Assembly: GCF_007997005.1 (NCBI RefSeq)
Contig: NZ_VOSL01000054.1
Coordinates: 1 to 64,000, forward strand
Direction: 5' to 3'
Source: Lujinxingia vulgaris
GTDB taxonomy: Bacteria; Myxococcota_A; Bradymonadia; Bradymonadales; Bradymonadaceae
DNA length: 64,000 nucleotides
Positions 25,482-32,120 of the stretch are shown in pieces. A program made the position numbers and the translations under genes. Below the pieces are notes generated by a model. It did no database searches and was not told where the DNA came from. It saw nothing but the letters and a program-made list of their open reading frames with translations. Positions within the stretch are counted from its first letter, which is position 1, and each line of letters starts with the position of its first letter.

Positions 25482-26450
25482 TTATTCGGCAGCCGCTGCC
25501 TCAGCCTTGACCGCCGCCACAATCGCCTCCGGCGTCAGCTGACCGGTGTAGCGCTTGCCGTTGATGAAGAGGCTCGGCGTACCCTGGACGCCAGCAGCCA
25601 TACCTTCCTGACGATCGCGGGCGACCAGCGCGCCGATCTCCTGCGACTTCAGATCTTCCTGAAAGCGCTCGTAGTTCAGCCCCAGCTGACGCGCGTAGGC
25701 TTCGAGGCGCTGCGGGTTGAACTGCTGCTGGTTGGCGAAGATCAGGTCGTGCATCTGCCAGAAACGATCCTGCTTGTGCGCGGCGTTGGTCGCGCGCGCC
25801 GCCAGATCGGAGAGCGGGCTGCCCAGCGGGAACTGCTTGAAGTAGATGCCCACGTCATCGCCCAGCTGCTCATGCACCGCGCTGAGCACGCCGGCGGCCA
25901 TGCGGCAGTAGCCACACTGGAAGTCGGCAAACTCCACGATCTTCACGTCGGCCTCGGCCGAGCCTTTCACCGGCACGCCCTCAAGCACGAAGTTGTGGAC
26001 GCGATCTTCATTATTCTGTTGCTCGGCGACGCGCTGCTGCGCCTCTTCGCCGGCACCTTCGGCCAGCGCGGTGACCATCGTGGTGAAGGCCGTCTCGGCC
26101 TCTTCACAACGCTCTTCCTTCTGCATGCACGCGTTCAGGCTCTCGGTGCTATCCGGGCAGGGGCAGAGCTCGCCCTCGGCCATCTCGGTGAGGCGAGCGC
26201 GTTCGGCGGCACCCAGCTTCGAGAGATCCACACCGGGATACTCCACCGCCGGCGCTCCCGCTCCCCCCTGGCCGGGGGCCTCGCCCTGAGCCGGTGCCTC
26301 ATCGGCGGCAGCACCTTCAGCGCTCGCCTCCGGCGCCTCGGCCGTCGCGGCCTCGTCCGCCCCGGAGTCGCACCCCAACAGCGCCACCACCATCGCCACC
26401 ATCGCCAGCACCAGGGCCGACTTCTTGAACCGCTCGTTTTGCTTCATCAC
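25482..26450 (-). CDS. DsbA-family thiol-disulfide oxidoreductase lipoprotein
   Basis: A 322-aa lipoprotein: signal and lipobox (MVVALLGC), an Ala/Glu/Gly/Pro-rich linker (~30-70), a Cys-containing helical segment (GELCPCPDSTESLNACMQ) and a C-terminal DsbA-type thioredoxin fold with active site CGYC in FADFQCGYC and the cis-Pro loop GVQGTPSLFING. This is the DsbA/DsbG-like subclass with an inserted helical domain that oxidises or isomerises periplasmic disulfides. Single gene, divergent from thrS. Start could be either of two adjacent ATGs. Confidence 0.9.
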   Translation of the reverse strand: MMKQNERFKKSALVLAMVAMVVALLGCDSGADEAATAEAPEASAEGAAADEAPAQGEAPGQGGAGAPAVEYPGVDLSKLGAAERARLTEMAEGELCPCPDSTESLNACMQKEERCEEAETAFTTMVTALAEGAGEEAQQRVAEQQNNEDRVHNFVLEGVPVKGSAEADVKIVEFADFQCGYCRMAAGVLSAVHEQLGDDVGIYFKQFPLGSPLSDLAARATNAAHKQDRFWQMHDLIFANQQQFNPQRLEAYARQLGLNYERFQEDLKSQEIGALVARDRQEGMAAGVQGTPSLFINGKRYTGQLTPEAIVAAVKAEAAAAE

Positions 26451-26781
26451 TTCGTCTCCAGGATCTCTGTGGGTCTACTCGTTATAAGGCCCGCCCTCCG
26501 CGTCTCAGAACACCGTCTCAGAACACAGGGGCCGGGGAACTGGCTCAAACATCGTCGCGGGCCGCGCTATTCAATGGGATCGACACGCGCATCGTCAAGC
26601 GACGCCTTCAGGAATGCCCGCGCCCGTCGACTTTCCCCTCGCTGCACTTTACGCTCGCCAGCCTTTCGGGCTAAGTCACTGCCTGCCGCGCTGTTGCGCG
26701 CTTCACGACGACTGTGCTGCGGCGCACCTGCCGCACCACGCCATCACGATGATGATTGACCTCTTACCCCAGGAGAGCCCC
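26451..26781. other. Divergent leader between dsbA-like gene and thrS
   Basis: A 331-bp gap. It contains a perfect tandem 13-bp direct repeat (CGTCTCAGAACAC at 26501..26513 and 26514..26526). The frame upstream of thrS is open to 26614 but has no TGS-like sequence. No riboswitch or attenuator is recognised. Confidence 0.5.
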
Positions 26782-28596
26782 ATGGCGGAAGCACCCAACG
26801 ATAAACGCGCCGATAAGTTGTATCGGGTCCGCCACTCCACCGCCCACTTGATGGCCGCCGCGATCCTGGAGATGTTCCCGGACGCCCGCCTTGCCATCGG
26901 CCCCCCGATTAAAGACGGCTTCTACTACGACTTTGAGCTCCCCCGCGCCCTCTCTCCCGACGACTTTGAGGAGATCGAAGAGCGGATGACCAAACTCGTC
27001 AAGTCCAACGTCCCCTTTAAGTACGAGGAGTGGGACAAGGATAAAGCCCGCGAGTTTTTCAAAGACCAGCCCTACAAGCTCGAGCTTATCGAGGGCATCG
27101 AAGGCGACACCGTCTCCACCTACGAGAGCGGCCCGCTCATCGATCTCTGCGCCGGCCCGCACGTGCGTTATTCGAAGCAGTGCAAGAACTTCAAGCTGCT
27201 CAAGGTCGCCGGCGCCTACTGGCGAGGCGATGAGAACAAGCCGATGCTCCAGCGCGTCTACGGCACCGCCTTTCCCACCCGTGATGAGCTCGACCAGTAC
27301 CTGCACATGCTCGAAGAGGCCAAACGCCGCGACCACCGCAAGCTGGCCCGCGAGCTGGAGCTCTTTGACTTCAACCGCCTCTCGCCAGGCTCGATCTTCT
27401 GGCGCCCCAAAGGCTGGACCTCCTACCGCGAGCTGCAGAACTATTTTCGCGAGATCGAGGCCGAGCAGGGCTATGAGGAGATCAGCAACCCGCTGATCTA
27501 CCACGAAGACCTTTTTGCGCAGTCCGGCCACCTGGAGCATTACCAGGACACCATGTTCAAGCTCGAGGCCCACGGTCAGACCTACTGCCTCAAGCCGATG
27601 AACTGCCCGGACACCATGCTCTACTTCAAGAGCAAGAAGCGCTCTTACCGCGAGCTCCCGCTGCGCGTGGCCGAGTTCGGCCACCTCCACCGCAACGAGC
27701 TCCCCGGCGCTCTAGGCGGCGCCACCCGCGTACGCCAGTTCTGCCAGGACGACGCGCACATCTTCACCACCGAGGAGCACATCACCCAGGAGATCTCCAT
27801 GCTCCTGGAGCTCGTCGAGCGCACCTACGGCATGTTCAACATGGAGTACGACGTGGAGATCTCCACGCGCCCCGACGATTTTATGGGCGAGGTGGAGCTG
27901 TGGGATAAGGCCGAGGGCGCGCTCAAAGAGGCGCTGGAGGCAGCCGGCAAGCCCTACACCATCAACGAGGGGGACGGCGCCTTCTACGGCCCGAAGATCG
28001 ACTTCCAGGTGCGCGACTGCCTGGGGCGCTCCTGGCAATGCGCCACCATCCAGCTCGACTTCCAGCTGCCACGCCGCTTTGAGCTGACCTACACCGCCAG
28101 CGACAACGCCGAGCGCACCCCGATCGTCATTCACCGCGCGATCGCCGGCAGCCTGGAGCGCTTCTTCGCCATCCTCGTCGAACACCTGGCCGGCGCCTTC
28201 CCCACCTGGCTCGCCCCGGTGCAGGCGGTCATTGTGCCCATCACCGATGAGCAGAACGACTACGCCTGGGAGGTCGCCCGCGACCTCAAGCGCGCCGGCG
28301 TGCGCGTCGAGGTCGACGATCGCAGCGAGAAGATGGGCTTTAAGATCCGCGAGGCCGAGACCAAAAAGATCCCCTACATGCTGGTGATCGGCGGCCGCGA
28401 GGCCGAGGCCCATAACGTGGCGCTGCGCACCTACAAAGACGGCCGCCGCGGCACGCTCCCGCTGGCCGAGGTCAAGGCGGAGATCCTCGATCGGATCGCC
28501 AATCGCACCCTCGACGTCGACGTACAGGTCAGCGGCCTGGCCACCATCGTCGAAGATGCGCCGAGCGGTGAAGATATGGCCGAGCGCGGTTATTGA
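26782..28596 (+). CDS. thrS: Threonine--tRNA ligase lacking the TGS domain
   Basis: A 604-aa class II synthetase charging tRNA-Thr. The editing domain is intact (HSTAHLMAAAI near residue 20 and DLCAGPHV), as are motif 2 and 3 regions of the core; the zinc ligands appear in KPMNCPDTM, FGHLHRNE and IVIHRAIAGS. The anticodon-binding domain ends the protein (VIVPITDEQNDYA, IPYMLVIGGREAE). The protein begins directly at the editing domain: the ~60-residue N-terminal TGS domain of E. coli-type ThrRS is missing. AGGAGAG before ATG 26782 fixes the start. A terminator follows. Confidence 0.95.
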   Translation: MAEAPNDKRADKLYRVRHSTAHLMAAAILEMFPDARLAIGPPIKDGFYYDFELPRALSPDDFEEIEERMTKLVKSNVPFKYEEWDKDKAREFFKDQPYKLELIEGIEGDTVSTYESGPLIDLCAGPHVRYSKQCKNFKLLKVAGAYWRGDENKPMLQRVYGTAFPTRDELDQYLHMLEEAKRRDHRKLARELELFDFNRLSPGSIFWRPKGWTSYRELQNYFREIEAEQGYEEISNPLIYHEDLFAQSGHLEHYQDTMFKLEAHGQTYCLKPMNCPDTMLYFKSKKRSYRELPLRVAEFGHLHRNELPGALGGATRVRQFCQDDAHIFTTEEHITQEISMLLELVERTYGMFNMEYDVEISTRPDDFMGEVELWDKAEGALKEALEAAGKPYTINEGDGAFYGPKIDFQVRDCLGRSWQCATIQLDFQLPRRFELTYTASDNAERTPIVIHRAIAGSLERFFAILVEHLAGAFPTWLAPVQAVIVPITDEQNDYAWEVARDLKRAGVRVEVDDRSEKMGFKIREAETKKIPYMLVIGGREAEAHNVALRTYKDGRRGTLPLAEVKAEILDRIANRTLDVDVQVSGLATIVEDAPSGEDMAERGY

Positions 28597-28640
28597 TCCT
28601 CTAAAGATCACATGAAGCCCCGTCAGAGGCTTAAAACCCG

Positions 28641-28679
28641 AAAAAGGCCGCGTTCCTCGAGAGGATCGCGGCCTTTTTT
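28641..28679 (+). terminator. Intrinsic terminator after thrS
   Basis: Stem GGCCGCG/CGCGGCC, loop of 14 nt, followed by TTTTTT; the preceding A-run makes it usable from the opposite strand as well. Confidence 0.85.
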
Positions 28680-28690
28680 GTACCTGTAGA

Positions 28691-28720
28691 ACTGAGCTTA
28701 ACTGAGCTTAACTGAGCTTA
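28691..28720 (-). repeat. Three tandem 10-bp repeats placing TAA in all three frames
   Basis: ACTGAGCTTA occurs three times in a row. Read on the minus strand each copy starts with TAA; the first is the stop codon of the lipoprotein gene and, because the period is 10, the next two fall in the other frames. Confidence 0.9.
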
Positions 28721-29392
28721 CTCGGCGTTCAAGACGCCCACGGCGTCCAGATCAAAACCCTGGCTGGGAGTGGCACCCACGCCCCAGAGGTCTCGGATCC
28801 GCACGTAGCGCGCCTGACTTACCCCCACCTCGGCCAGGTCAAAAGCATCGCCGCCCGTGACCTCAAGCGAGAGCGTCGGATGCTCCAGCGCGTCGTACTC
28901 AAGCGTCGGTGTCCAGCCGGCACACCCGGTATAGGGGGGCGCGTCGTCGGGCGTGAAATCGCAGGTAAAGCTCACCCACGTCTCCCCATCTTCGCCTACC
29001 GAGACTTCGGCGAGCTCGGCGAAGACCTGCTCCGGATCGCCGTCGGCGTAAAAGGCGTTCTCAAAGACCACAAAGTCGGGGCCGGGGCCATCGACGATCA
29101 TCTGATCGCCAAAGCCCAACACGATCTCACCGCCGGCGCCCAGGCTGAGCACATCGAGCGAAGCAGCGCGCTCGCCCTTACCCTCAGGCGGCCCGAGCAC
29201 CACGTCGGGCATCGCGTTTTCGCCAAAACCGGCACCTTCGCCCGGGACAAACGAGACGACTTCGCTGGCGTAGGGAAGACCTTCCCACCACGGTGCCTGG
29301 TCCAGGGGCTCGGTAGCCTCACCGCAGCCCACCGCCCCCCCGACGGTGATCAGCGCGATGGCACATTGATGATGTAGGCGCGCGATCCTCAT
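28718..29392 (-). CDS. Putative surface lipoprotein, second gene of the B12-riboswitch operon
   Basis: A 224-aa exported protein: signal and lipobox (LITVGGAVGC, Cys ~23) then a beta-rich single domain with the conserved-looking blocks MPDVVLGPPEGKG, SLDVLSLGAGGEIVLGFGD and GPGPDFVVFENAF, ending in ARYVRIRDLWG and DLDAVGVL. This pattern recurs in cell-surface proteins of unknown function in deltaproteobacteria and Bacteroidetes; I cannot name the family. Its ATG overlaps the stop of the upstream gene (ATGA), so both are translated from one mRNA under the cobalamin riboswitch at 30026..30221. Binding or capture of corrinoids is a reasonable inference. Confidence 0.75.
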   Translation of the reverse strand: MRIARLHHQCAIALITVGGAVGCGEATEPLDQAPWWEGLPYASEVVSFVPGEGAGFGENAMPDVVLGPPEGKGERAASLDVLSLGAGGEIVLGFGDQMIVDGPGPDFVVFENAFYADGDPEQVFAELAEVSVGEDGETWVSFTCDFTPDDAPPYTGCAGWTPTLEYDALEHPTLSLEVTGGDAFDLAEVGVSQARYVRIRDLWGVGATPSQGFDLDAVGVLNAE

Positions 29393-29853
29393 AGCCGGGT
29401 CAGCTTCGTCCAGGAGAAGCCACCGCAGCCGCCATTCTCCGGATCGCTGGCGTCGGCCTCCGCCTCGATGGCGCGAGCTTCTTCGACTGTCTCCTGATCA
29501 AAAGCGACCATGCAGTAATAGAAGGAGTCGTCGACCGGCTCGGTCCACACGATCACGTTGTAGGTGTTGGGGCCGTACTCGGCGTCGGCGGCGTTCTGGG
29601 TGATCGCCTCGCGCGCGGCGTTGTCGTACTCAGTCAAGAGCATCGGGCCCCACATCTCTTCGGTGATCGTCTCCTGACCGCCGAAGTTCGACTCCCACTC
29701 TCCAGCCACCTCGATGCCTTCTTCTTGCTCCTCGGGCGCCTCGCAGTTCGCATCACAGCTCGCCGGCTCGTCGGTCTCACCACAGGCCACAAACGACAGG
29801 CTCGCGGCAAGCAGCAGCGCCATCAAATCCACCCGATTTTTCCGCGTCTTCAT
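29389..29853 (-). CDS. Small lipoprotein, first gene of the B12-riboswitch operon
   Basis: A 154-aa lipoprotein with signal and lipobox (LLLAASLSFVAC, Cys ~24), an acidic spacer with two Cys (SCDANCEAPEEQEE) and a compact domain: GEWESNFGGQETITEEMW, NVIVWTEPVDDSFYYCMVAFD and the C-terminal DASDPENGGCGGFSWTKL. The remaining Cys pairs suggest disulfides. I know no function for it. ATG 29853 is chosen because GGAG sits 7 nt upstream; ATG 29865 and a frame to 30033 exist but lack such a site. It is the first gene after the cobalamin riboswitch, with a ~170-nt leader. Confidence 0.75.
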   Translation of the reverse strand: MKTRKNRVDLMALLLAASLSFVACGETDEPASCDANCEAPEEQEEGIEVAGEWESNFGGQETITEEMWGPMLLTEYDNAAREAITQNAADAEYGPNTYNVIVWTEPVDDSFYYCMVAFDQETVEEARAIEAEADASDPENGGCGGFSWTKLTRL

Positions 29854-30025
29854 CTCGATCTCCATCACAGCGTGCTTCGGATGGCGATCGAAGGTCGGCA
29901 GCGGGACAACCCCAACTCGACGGCCGAACTCAGATATCAGCGACGTCAAGGATCGGCGCGCACGCGCCGGATCTGCTGCGTTCCTCTCGCCACCTTCCCG
30001 AAGCGATTGGGGGAAAAAATCTCCA

Positions 30026-30221
30026 CGCAGCAATATCCTGGCTCTCGGGTCCTCTTTGCGCGTCCCCTTCCCGAGCCTCTACAACGGTCCAGTGGGTTTA
30101 GCTACGCCGGTTGAACTTAGCCGGGCGTACTCACGCGCTCATCGCCGATCACAGTTGCGGGGGCAGCGCTGGTTTCACACCAGCTTCCTGCCGCGTCGAG
30201 CCCGGCCCTGTTAGCACCGCG
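30026..30221 (-). promoter_or_regulatory. Cobalamin (adenosylcobalamin-type) riboswitch
   Basis: Read on the minus strand the segment contains, in order, a GGAA/GGUG-AAACCAGC stem region, GCCCCCGCAACUGU (30151..30164), CCACUG (30090..30095), GGGAAGG (30066..30072) and GACCCGAGAGCCAGGA (30036..30051), the B12 box. These are the invariant blocks of the cobalamin riboswitch in the right order and spacing. CGCGGU (30216..30221) can pair with GCUGCG (30026..30031) as closing stem P1. The 3' strand of P1 (UGCUGCGU) can alternatively pair with ACGCAGCA at 29973..29980, a candidate expression platform. It precedes the two-lipoprotein operon. Confidence 0.92.
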
Positions 30222-30289
30222 AGACGCGCCGGGTCAATCGAACTCGCCAGGTCGCGGCCCGACCGCCTTCGATCCGCTGAATTTCGGGC

Positions 30290-30333
30290 AAAAAAAATCC
30301 CGCGACACCTTTTTAAAGGTATCGCGGGATTCG
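30290..30333 (-). terminator. Intrinsic terminator of the SRP RNA gene
   Basis: On the minus strand the stem AATCCCGCGA..TCGCGGGATT, extended by ACCTTT/AAAGGT, is followed by eight T. It lies just past the 3' end of the SRP RNA. Confidence 0.9.
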
Positions 30334-30346
30334 TAGCACTAAAAAA

Positions 30347-30457
30347 AGTTCGACCCTCAAGCGGCCAGCGCACACCCTGAACCTGGTCCGCTGCTTCCTC
30401 CCGGACCTGACGGGGTGCCAGGCCAGCGGTCGCACTGGCCGCTCAGGGGTCGAACAA
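30347..30457 (-). ncRNA. ffs: Signal recognition particle RNA, small bacterial (4.5S) type
   Basis: The minus strand reads a ~110-nt hairpin closed by GTTCGACCCCTGAGCGGCCAG and its complement GGCCGCTTGAGGGTCGAAC. The apical domain has the diagnostic GTCAGGTCCGGGAGGAAGCA segment with the GGAA tetraloop region, then GCGGACCAGGT, matching the Ffh-binding helix 8. It binds Ffh to target membrane proteins. It has its own promoter and terminator and sits between a tRNA-Ser gene and the B12 riboswitch. The exact ends are approximate. Confidence 0.93.
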
Positions 30458-30461
30458 CCCC

Positions 30462-30491
30462 ACCTTAGTGGGGCAAAGGGCGAACCGTCAA
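30462..30491 (-). promoter_or_regulatory. Probable sigma70 promoter of the SRP RNA gene
   Basis: TTGACG (complement of 30486..30491) and TAAGGT (30462..30467) with an 18-bp spacer; predicted start ~7 nt downstream coincides with the SRP RNA 5' end. The -10 lies in a small hairpin (CCCCAC/GTGGGG). Confidence 0.5.
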
Positions 30492-30509
30492 CCGGCCCTC
30501 CCTGTCGAG

Positions 30510-30596
30510 CGGAGAGAGAGGGATTCGAACCCTCGATACGCGTAAACGTATACACGCTTTCCAAGCGTGCGCCTTCAGCCACTCGGCCACCTCTCC
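30510..30596 (-). tRNA. tRNA-Ser(GGA)
   Basis: 87-nt class II tRNA. Acceptor GGAGAGG pairs with TCTCTCC, the anticodon loop reads CTTGGAAAG with GGA, a long variable arm follows, and TTCGAAT forms the T loop. Discriminator G73; CCA is not encoded. Reads UCC/UCU codons. Confidence 0.95.
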
Positions 30597-30624
30597 AAAA
30601 AGATCTCAACCAGAGAGATCTTTA
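30597..30624 (-). terminator. Hairpin between two tRNA-Ser genes
   Basis: On the minus strand AAAGATCTC/GAGATCTTT is followed by a short T-run that abuts the next tRNA. It could terminate the tadA/tRNA-Ser(CGA) transcript or be an RNA-processing stem. Confidence 0.5.
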
Positions 30625-30636
30625 AGCGTGTAAAAA

Positions 30637-30723
30637 CGGAGGGGGTGGGATTCGAACCCACGGTACCCGTGAAGGTACACTTGATTTCGAATCAAGCGCC
30701 TTCGACCACTCGGCCACCCCTCC
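30637..30723 (-). tRNA. tRNA-Ser(CGA)
   Basis: 87-nt class II tRNA with acceptor GGAGGGG/CCCCCTCC, anticodon CGA in TTGATTCGAAATCAA, long variable arm, discriminator G73, no encoded CCA. Its 5' end is only 4 nt after the tadA stop codon, so it is probably cut out of the tadA mRNA. Confidence 0.95.
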
Positions 30724-30727
30724 GCAC

Positions 30728-31240
30728 TTAAGATGATTCTTGAGTTGATGAATCATCTTCACTTACCGCCGCCTTACGTTTCTCGCGAATGGTGCGGAAA
30801 AACTCGCTCAAAACTCGCCCGCAGGCCGCAGACAGGACACCTTCTTTGACCTCAATTCGATGGTTCAATCGAGGATCTTCGCCCATCGCAAATAGCGAAC
30901 GCATCGCGCCGGCTTTCGGGTCTCGCGCTCCGAAGACCACCCGTCCTACCCGCGCGTTGACTAACATTCCCGCGCACATCGGACAGGGCTCCAGCGTCAC
31001 ATAGACCGTACACTCGTGGAGTCTCCAGCTGCCCAGGGCCTCGGCGGCGCGTCGCACCGCGATCAGTTCGGCGTGGGCTGTGGGGTCTTGCCAGCTCTCG
31101 CGCCGATTAAAGCCGCGAGCGATGACCTGGCCCTTATGAACGACGACCGCGCCGACCGGGACTTCGCCCTCGGCCTGCGCGCGCTCCGCTTCTTCCAGAG
31201 CCTGCATCATAAAGATGTTGTCGACTTTCTTTCGTGCCAA
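30728..31240 (-). CDS. tadA: tRNA adenosine(34) deaminase
   Basis: A 170-aa zinc-dependent deaminase converting A34 of tRNA-Arg(ACG) to inosine. Zinc and catalytic residues are in TAHAELIAVRRA (HAE) and LEPCPMCAGMLVNARV (PCxxC). The predicted start is TTG at 31240, supported by AAGG 7 nt upstream; the first internal ATG (31210) has no ribosome site and would remove ten residues. Its substrate tRNA-Arg(ACG) gene lies 60 bp upstream on the same strand, and tRNA-Ser(CGA) directly downstream. TadA is essential in most bacteria with ACG anticodons. Confidence 0.93.
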   Translation of the reverse strand: MARKKVDNIFMMQALEEAERAQAEGEVPVGAVVVHKGQVIARGFNRRESWQDPTAHAELIAVRRAAEALGSWRLHECTVYVTLEPCPMCAGMLVNARVGRVVFGARDPKAGAMRSLFAMGEDPRLNHRIEVKEGVLSAACGRVLSEFFRTIREKRKAAVSEDDSSTQESS

Positions 31241-31265
31241 CGTAAGACCTTACTCCGAAAACAAA

Positions 31266-31295
31266 GAAACGCTCTTAGAGTCCTAAGAGCGTTTC
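31266..31295 (-). terminator. Intrinsic terminator after tRNA-Arg
   Basis: GAAACGCTCTTAG pairs with CTAAGAGCGTTTC over 13 bp with a 4-nt loop and is followed on the minus strand by TTTGTTTT. Confidence 0.8.
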
Positions 31296-31299
31296 AAAG

Positions 31300-31373
31300 T
31301 GCACCTGGAAGGGTTCGAACCTCCAACCTATGGTTCCGTAGACCATTGCTCTATCCAGTTGAGCTACAGGTGC
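31300..31373 (-). tRNA. tRNA-Arg(ACG)
   Basis: 74-nt tRNA: acceptor GCACCTG/CAGGTGC, D stem GCTC/GAGC, anticodon stem ATGGT/ACCAT with loop CTACGGA (anticodon ACG), TTCGAAC T loop, discriminator A. A34 is the TadA target, and tadA is the next gene. Confidence 0.95.
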
Positions 31374-31416
31374 GTGCTATGTGCTTGCTGCCGTTCTTCC
31401 GTCCGGCGTGGTCATT

Positions 31417-31445
31417 TTATTAACACCGCCTTTTCAGCCTTGCAA
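31417..31445 (-). promoter_or_regulatory. Probable promoter of tRNA-Arg(ACG)
   Basis: TTGCAA (31440..31445) and TAATAA (complement of 31417..31422) with a 17-bp spacer, 40 bp before the tRNA in an AT-rich gap. Confidence 0.5.
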
Positions 31446-31545
31446 GCACTTTTTCGACTCTTTTTTCATTTTTTCTGCGAGGCGGTGAAGCGAGCTCTTT
31501 ATGTGTATCCGAAGCTCAGGGCCAACGCAGAACGTTGAGTCGAGA

Positions 31546-31635
31546 AGGAGAGGAAGGGATTCGAACCCTCGATACGGTTTTAAGCCGTATACTCCCTTAG
31601 CAGGGGAGCGCCTTCAGCCACTCGGCCACCTCTCC
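31546..31635 (-). tRNA. tRNA-Ser(GCT)
   Basis: 90-nt class II tRNA with acceptor GGAGAGG/CCTCTCC, anticodon GCT in CTCCCCTGCTAAGGGAG, and a long variable arm. The discriminator position reads T rather than the G seen in the other three serine tRNAs here. Reads AGC/AGU codons. No encoded CCA. Confidence 0.95.
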
Positions 31636-31666
31636 GTACTCGTTCTTATTCACTTATCAAACAACT

Positions 31667-31682
31667 TCCTGCAAGCAGGATT
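31667..31682 (-). terminator. Weak hairpin between tRNA-Ser genes
   Basis: TCCTGC/GCAGGA stem followed on the minus strand by AGTTGTTT; possible terminator for tRNA-Ser(TGA). Confidence 0.35.
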
Positions 31683-31688
31683 TTAGAG

Positions 31689-31771
31689 CGGAGGAGGTGG
31701 GATTCGAACCCACGAAGCTTGCGCTTGCCGGTTTTCAAGACCGGTGCCTTCAACCGCTCGGCCACTCCTCC
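31689..31771 (-). tRNA. tRNA-Ser(TGA)
   Basis: 83-nt class II tRNA with acceptor GGAGGAG/CTCCTCC, anticodon TGA in CCGGTCTTGAAAACCGG and a shorter variable arm (CAAGCGCAAGCTT). Discriminator G73, no encoded CCA. Reads UCA/UCG and possibly more. Confidence 0.95.
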
Positions 31772-31815
31772 TGGAGCCGGCCCCCTTTCGGGCTGGGCCG
31801 CGTCAGGGAGTCGGG

Positions 31816-31843
31816 AGAATACTCGGATCGCTTCTGGCGTCAA
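31816..31843 (-). promoter_or_regulatory. Probable promoter of the tRNA-Ser(TGA) gene
   Basis: TTGACG (complement of 31838..31843) and TATTCT (31816..31821), 16-bp spacer, 45 bp before the mature tRNA. It is the most upstream promoter candidate of the tRNA cluster. Confidence 0.6.
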
Positions 31844-31946
31844 GATGCTTTTCCAAATTTTTTCGCACCTCGTGCCAGCCGCTCCGTGCTCGCTCCTTAT
31901 ATGGCCTGCCGAAGCGCGCCGTGCAACCCGCCGGGTAGATGTTCGT

Positions 31947-32120
31947 AGGGCAATCGCAAAGTGGATCCCCCACCACCCGCCACCGTAGGGGGACCCCTTG
32001 TGGGTCCCTCCCGTGGGAGTTCGGGAGGGGCACAAGCCCCCTCCCTACGGATACAAGCCCCCTCCCTACGGATTGGGTGGGTTCTCCATAAGAAGCCTTG
32101 TGGGACTTTGCGATTGCCTT
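31947..32120 (-). mobile_element. MITE-like repeat, copy 2, inverted and internally duplicated
   Basis: A 174-bp element related to 1179..1323 in reverse orientation, with termini AGGGCAATCGCAAAGT and ACTTTGCGATTGCCTT. A 21-bp internal segment is tandemly duplicated (32032..32052 and 32053..32073), which explains most of its extra length. The flanking 12-mers (31935..31946 and 32121..32132) agree at 8 of 12 positions, a possibly decayed target duplication. It lies between the tRNA cluster and the porin operon. Short frames inside are not genes. Confidence 0.8.

Noticed and set aside
26614-26781. N-terminal extension of thrS as a TGS domain
   Set aside because: The upstream residues (Cys/His-rich, no TGS beta-grasp pattern) are unlike TGS, and the ribosome site is at 26782.
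30510-31771. Integrated element using the tRNA cluster as attachment site
   Set aside because: No integrase, no duplicated tRNA 3' end, and composition matches the host; only the small MITE-like element lies nearby.
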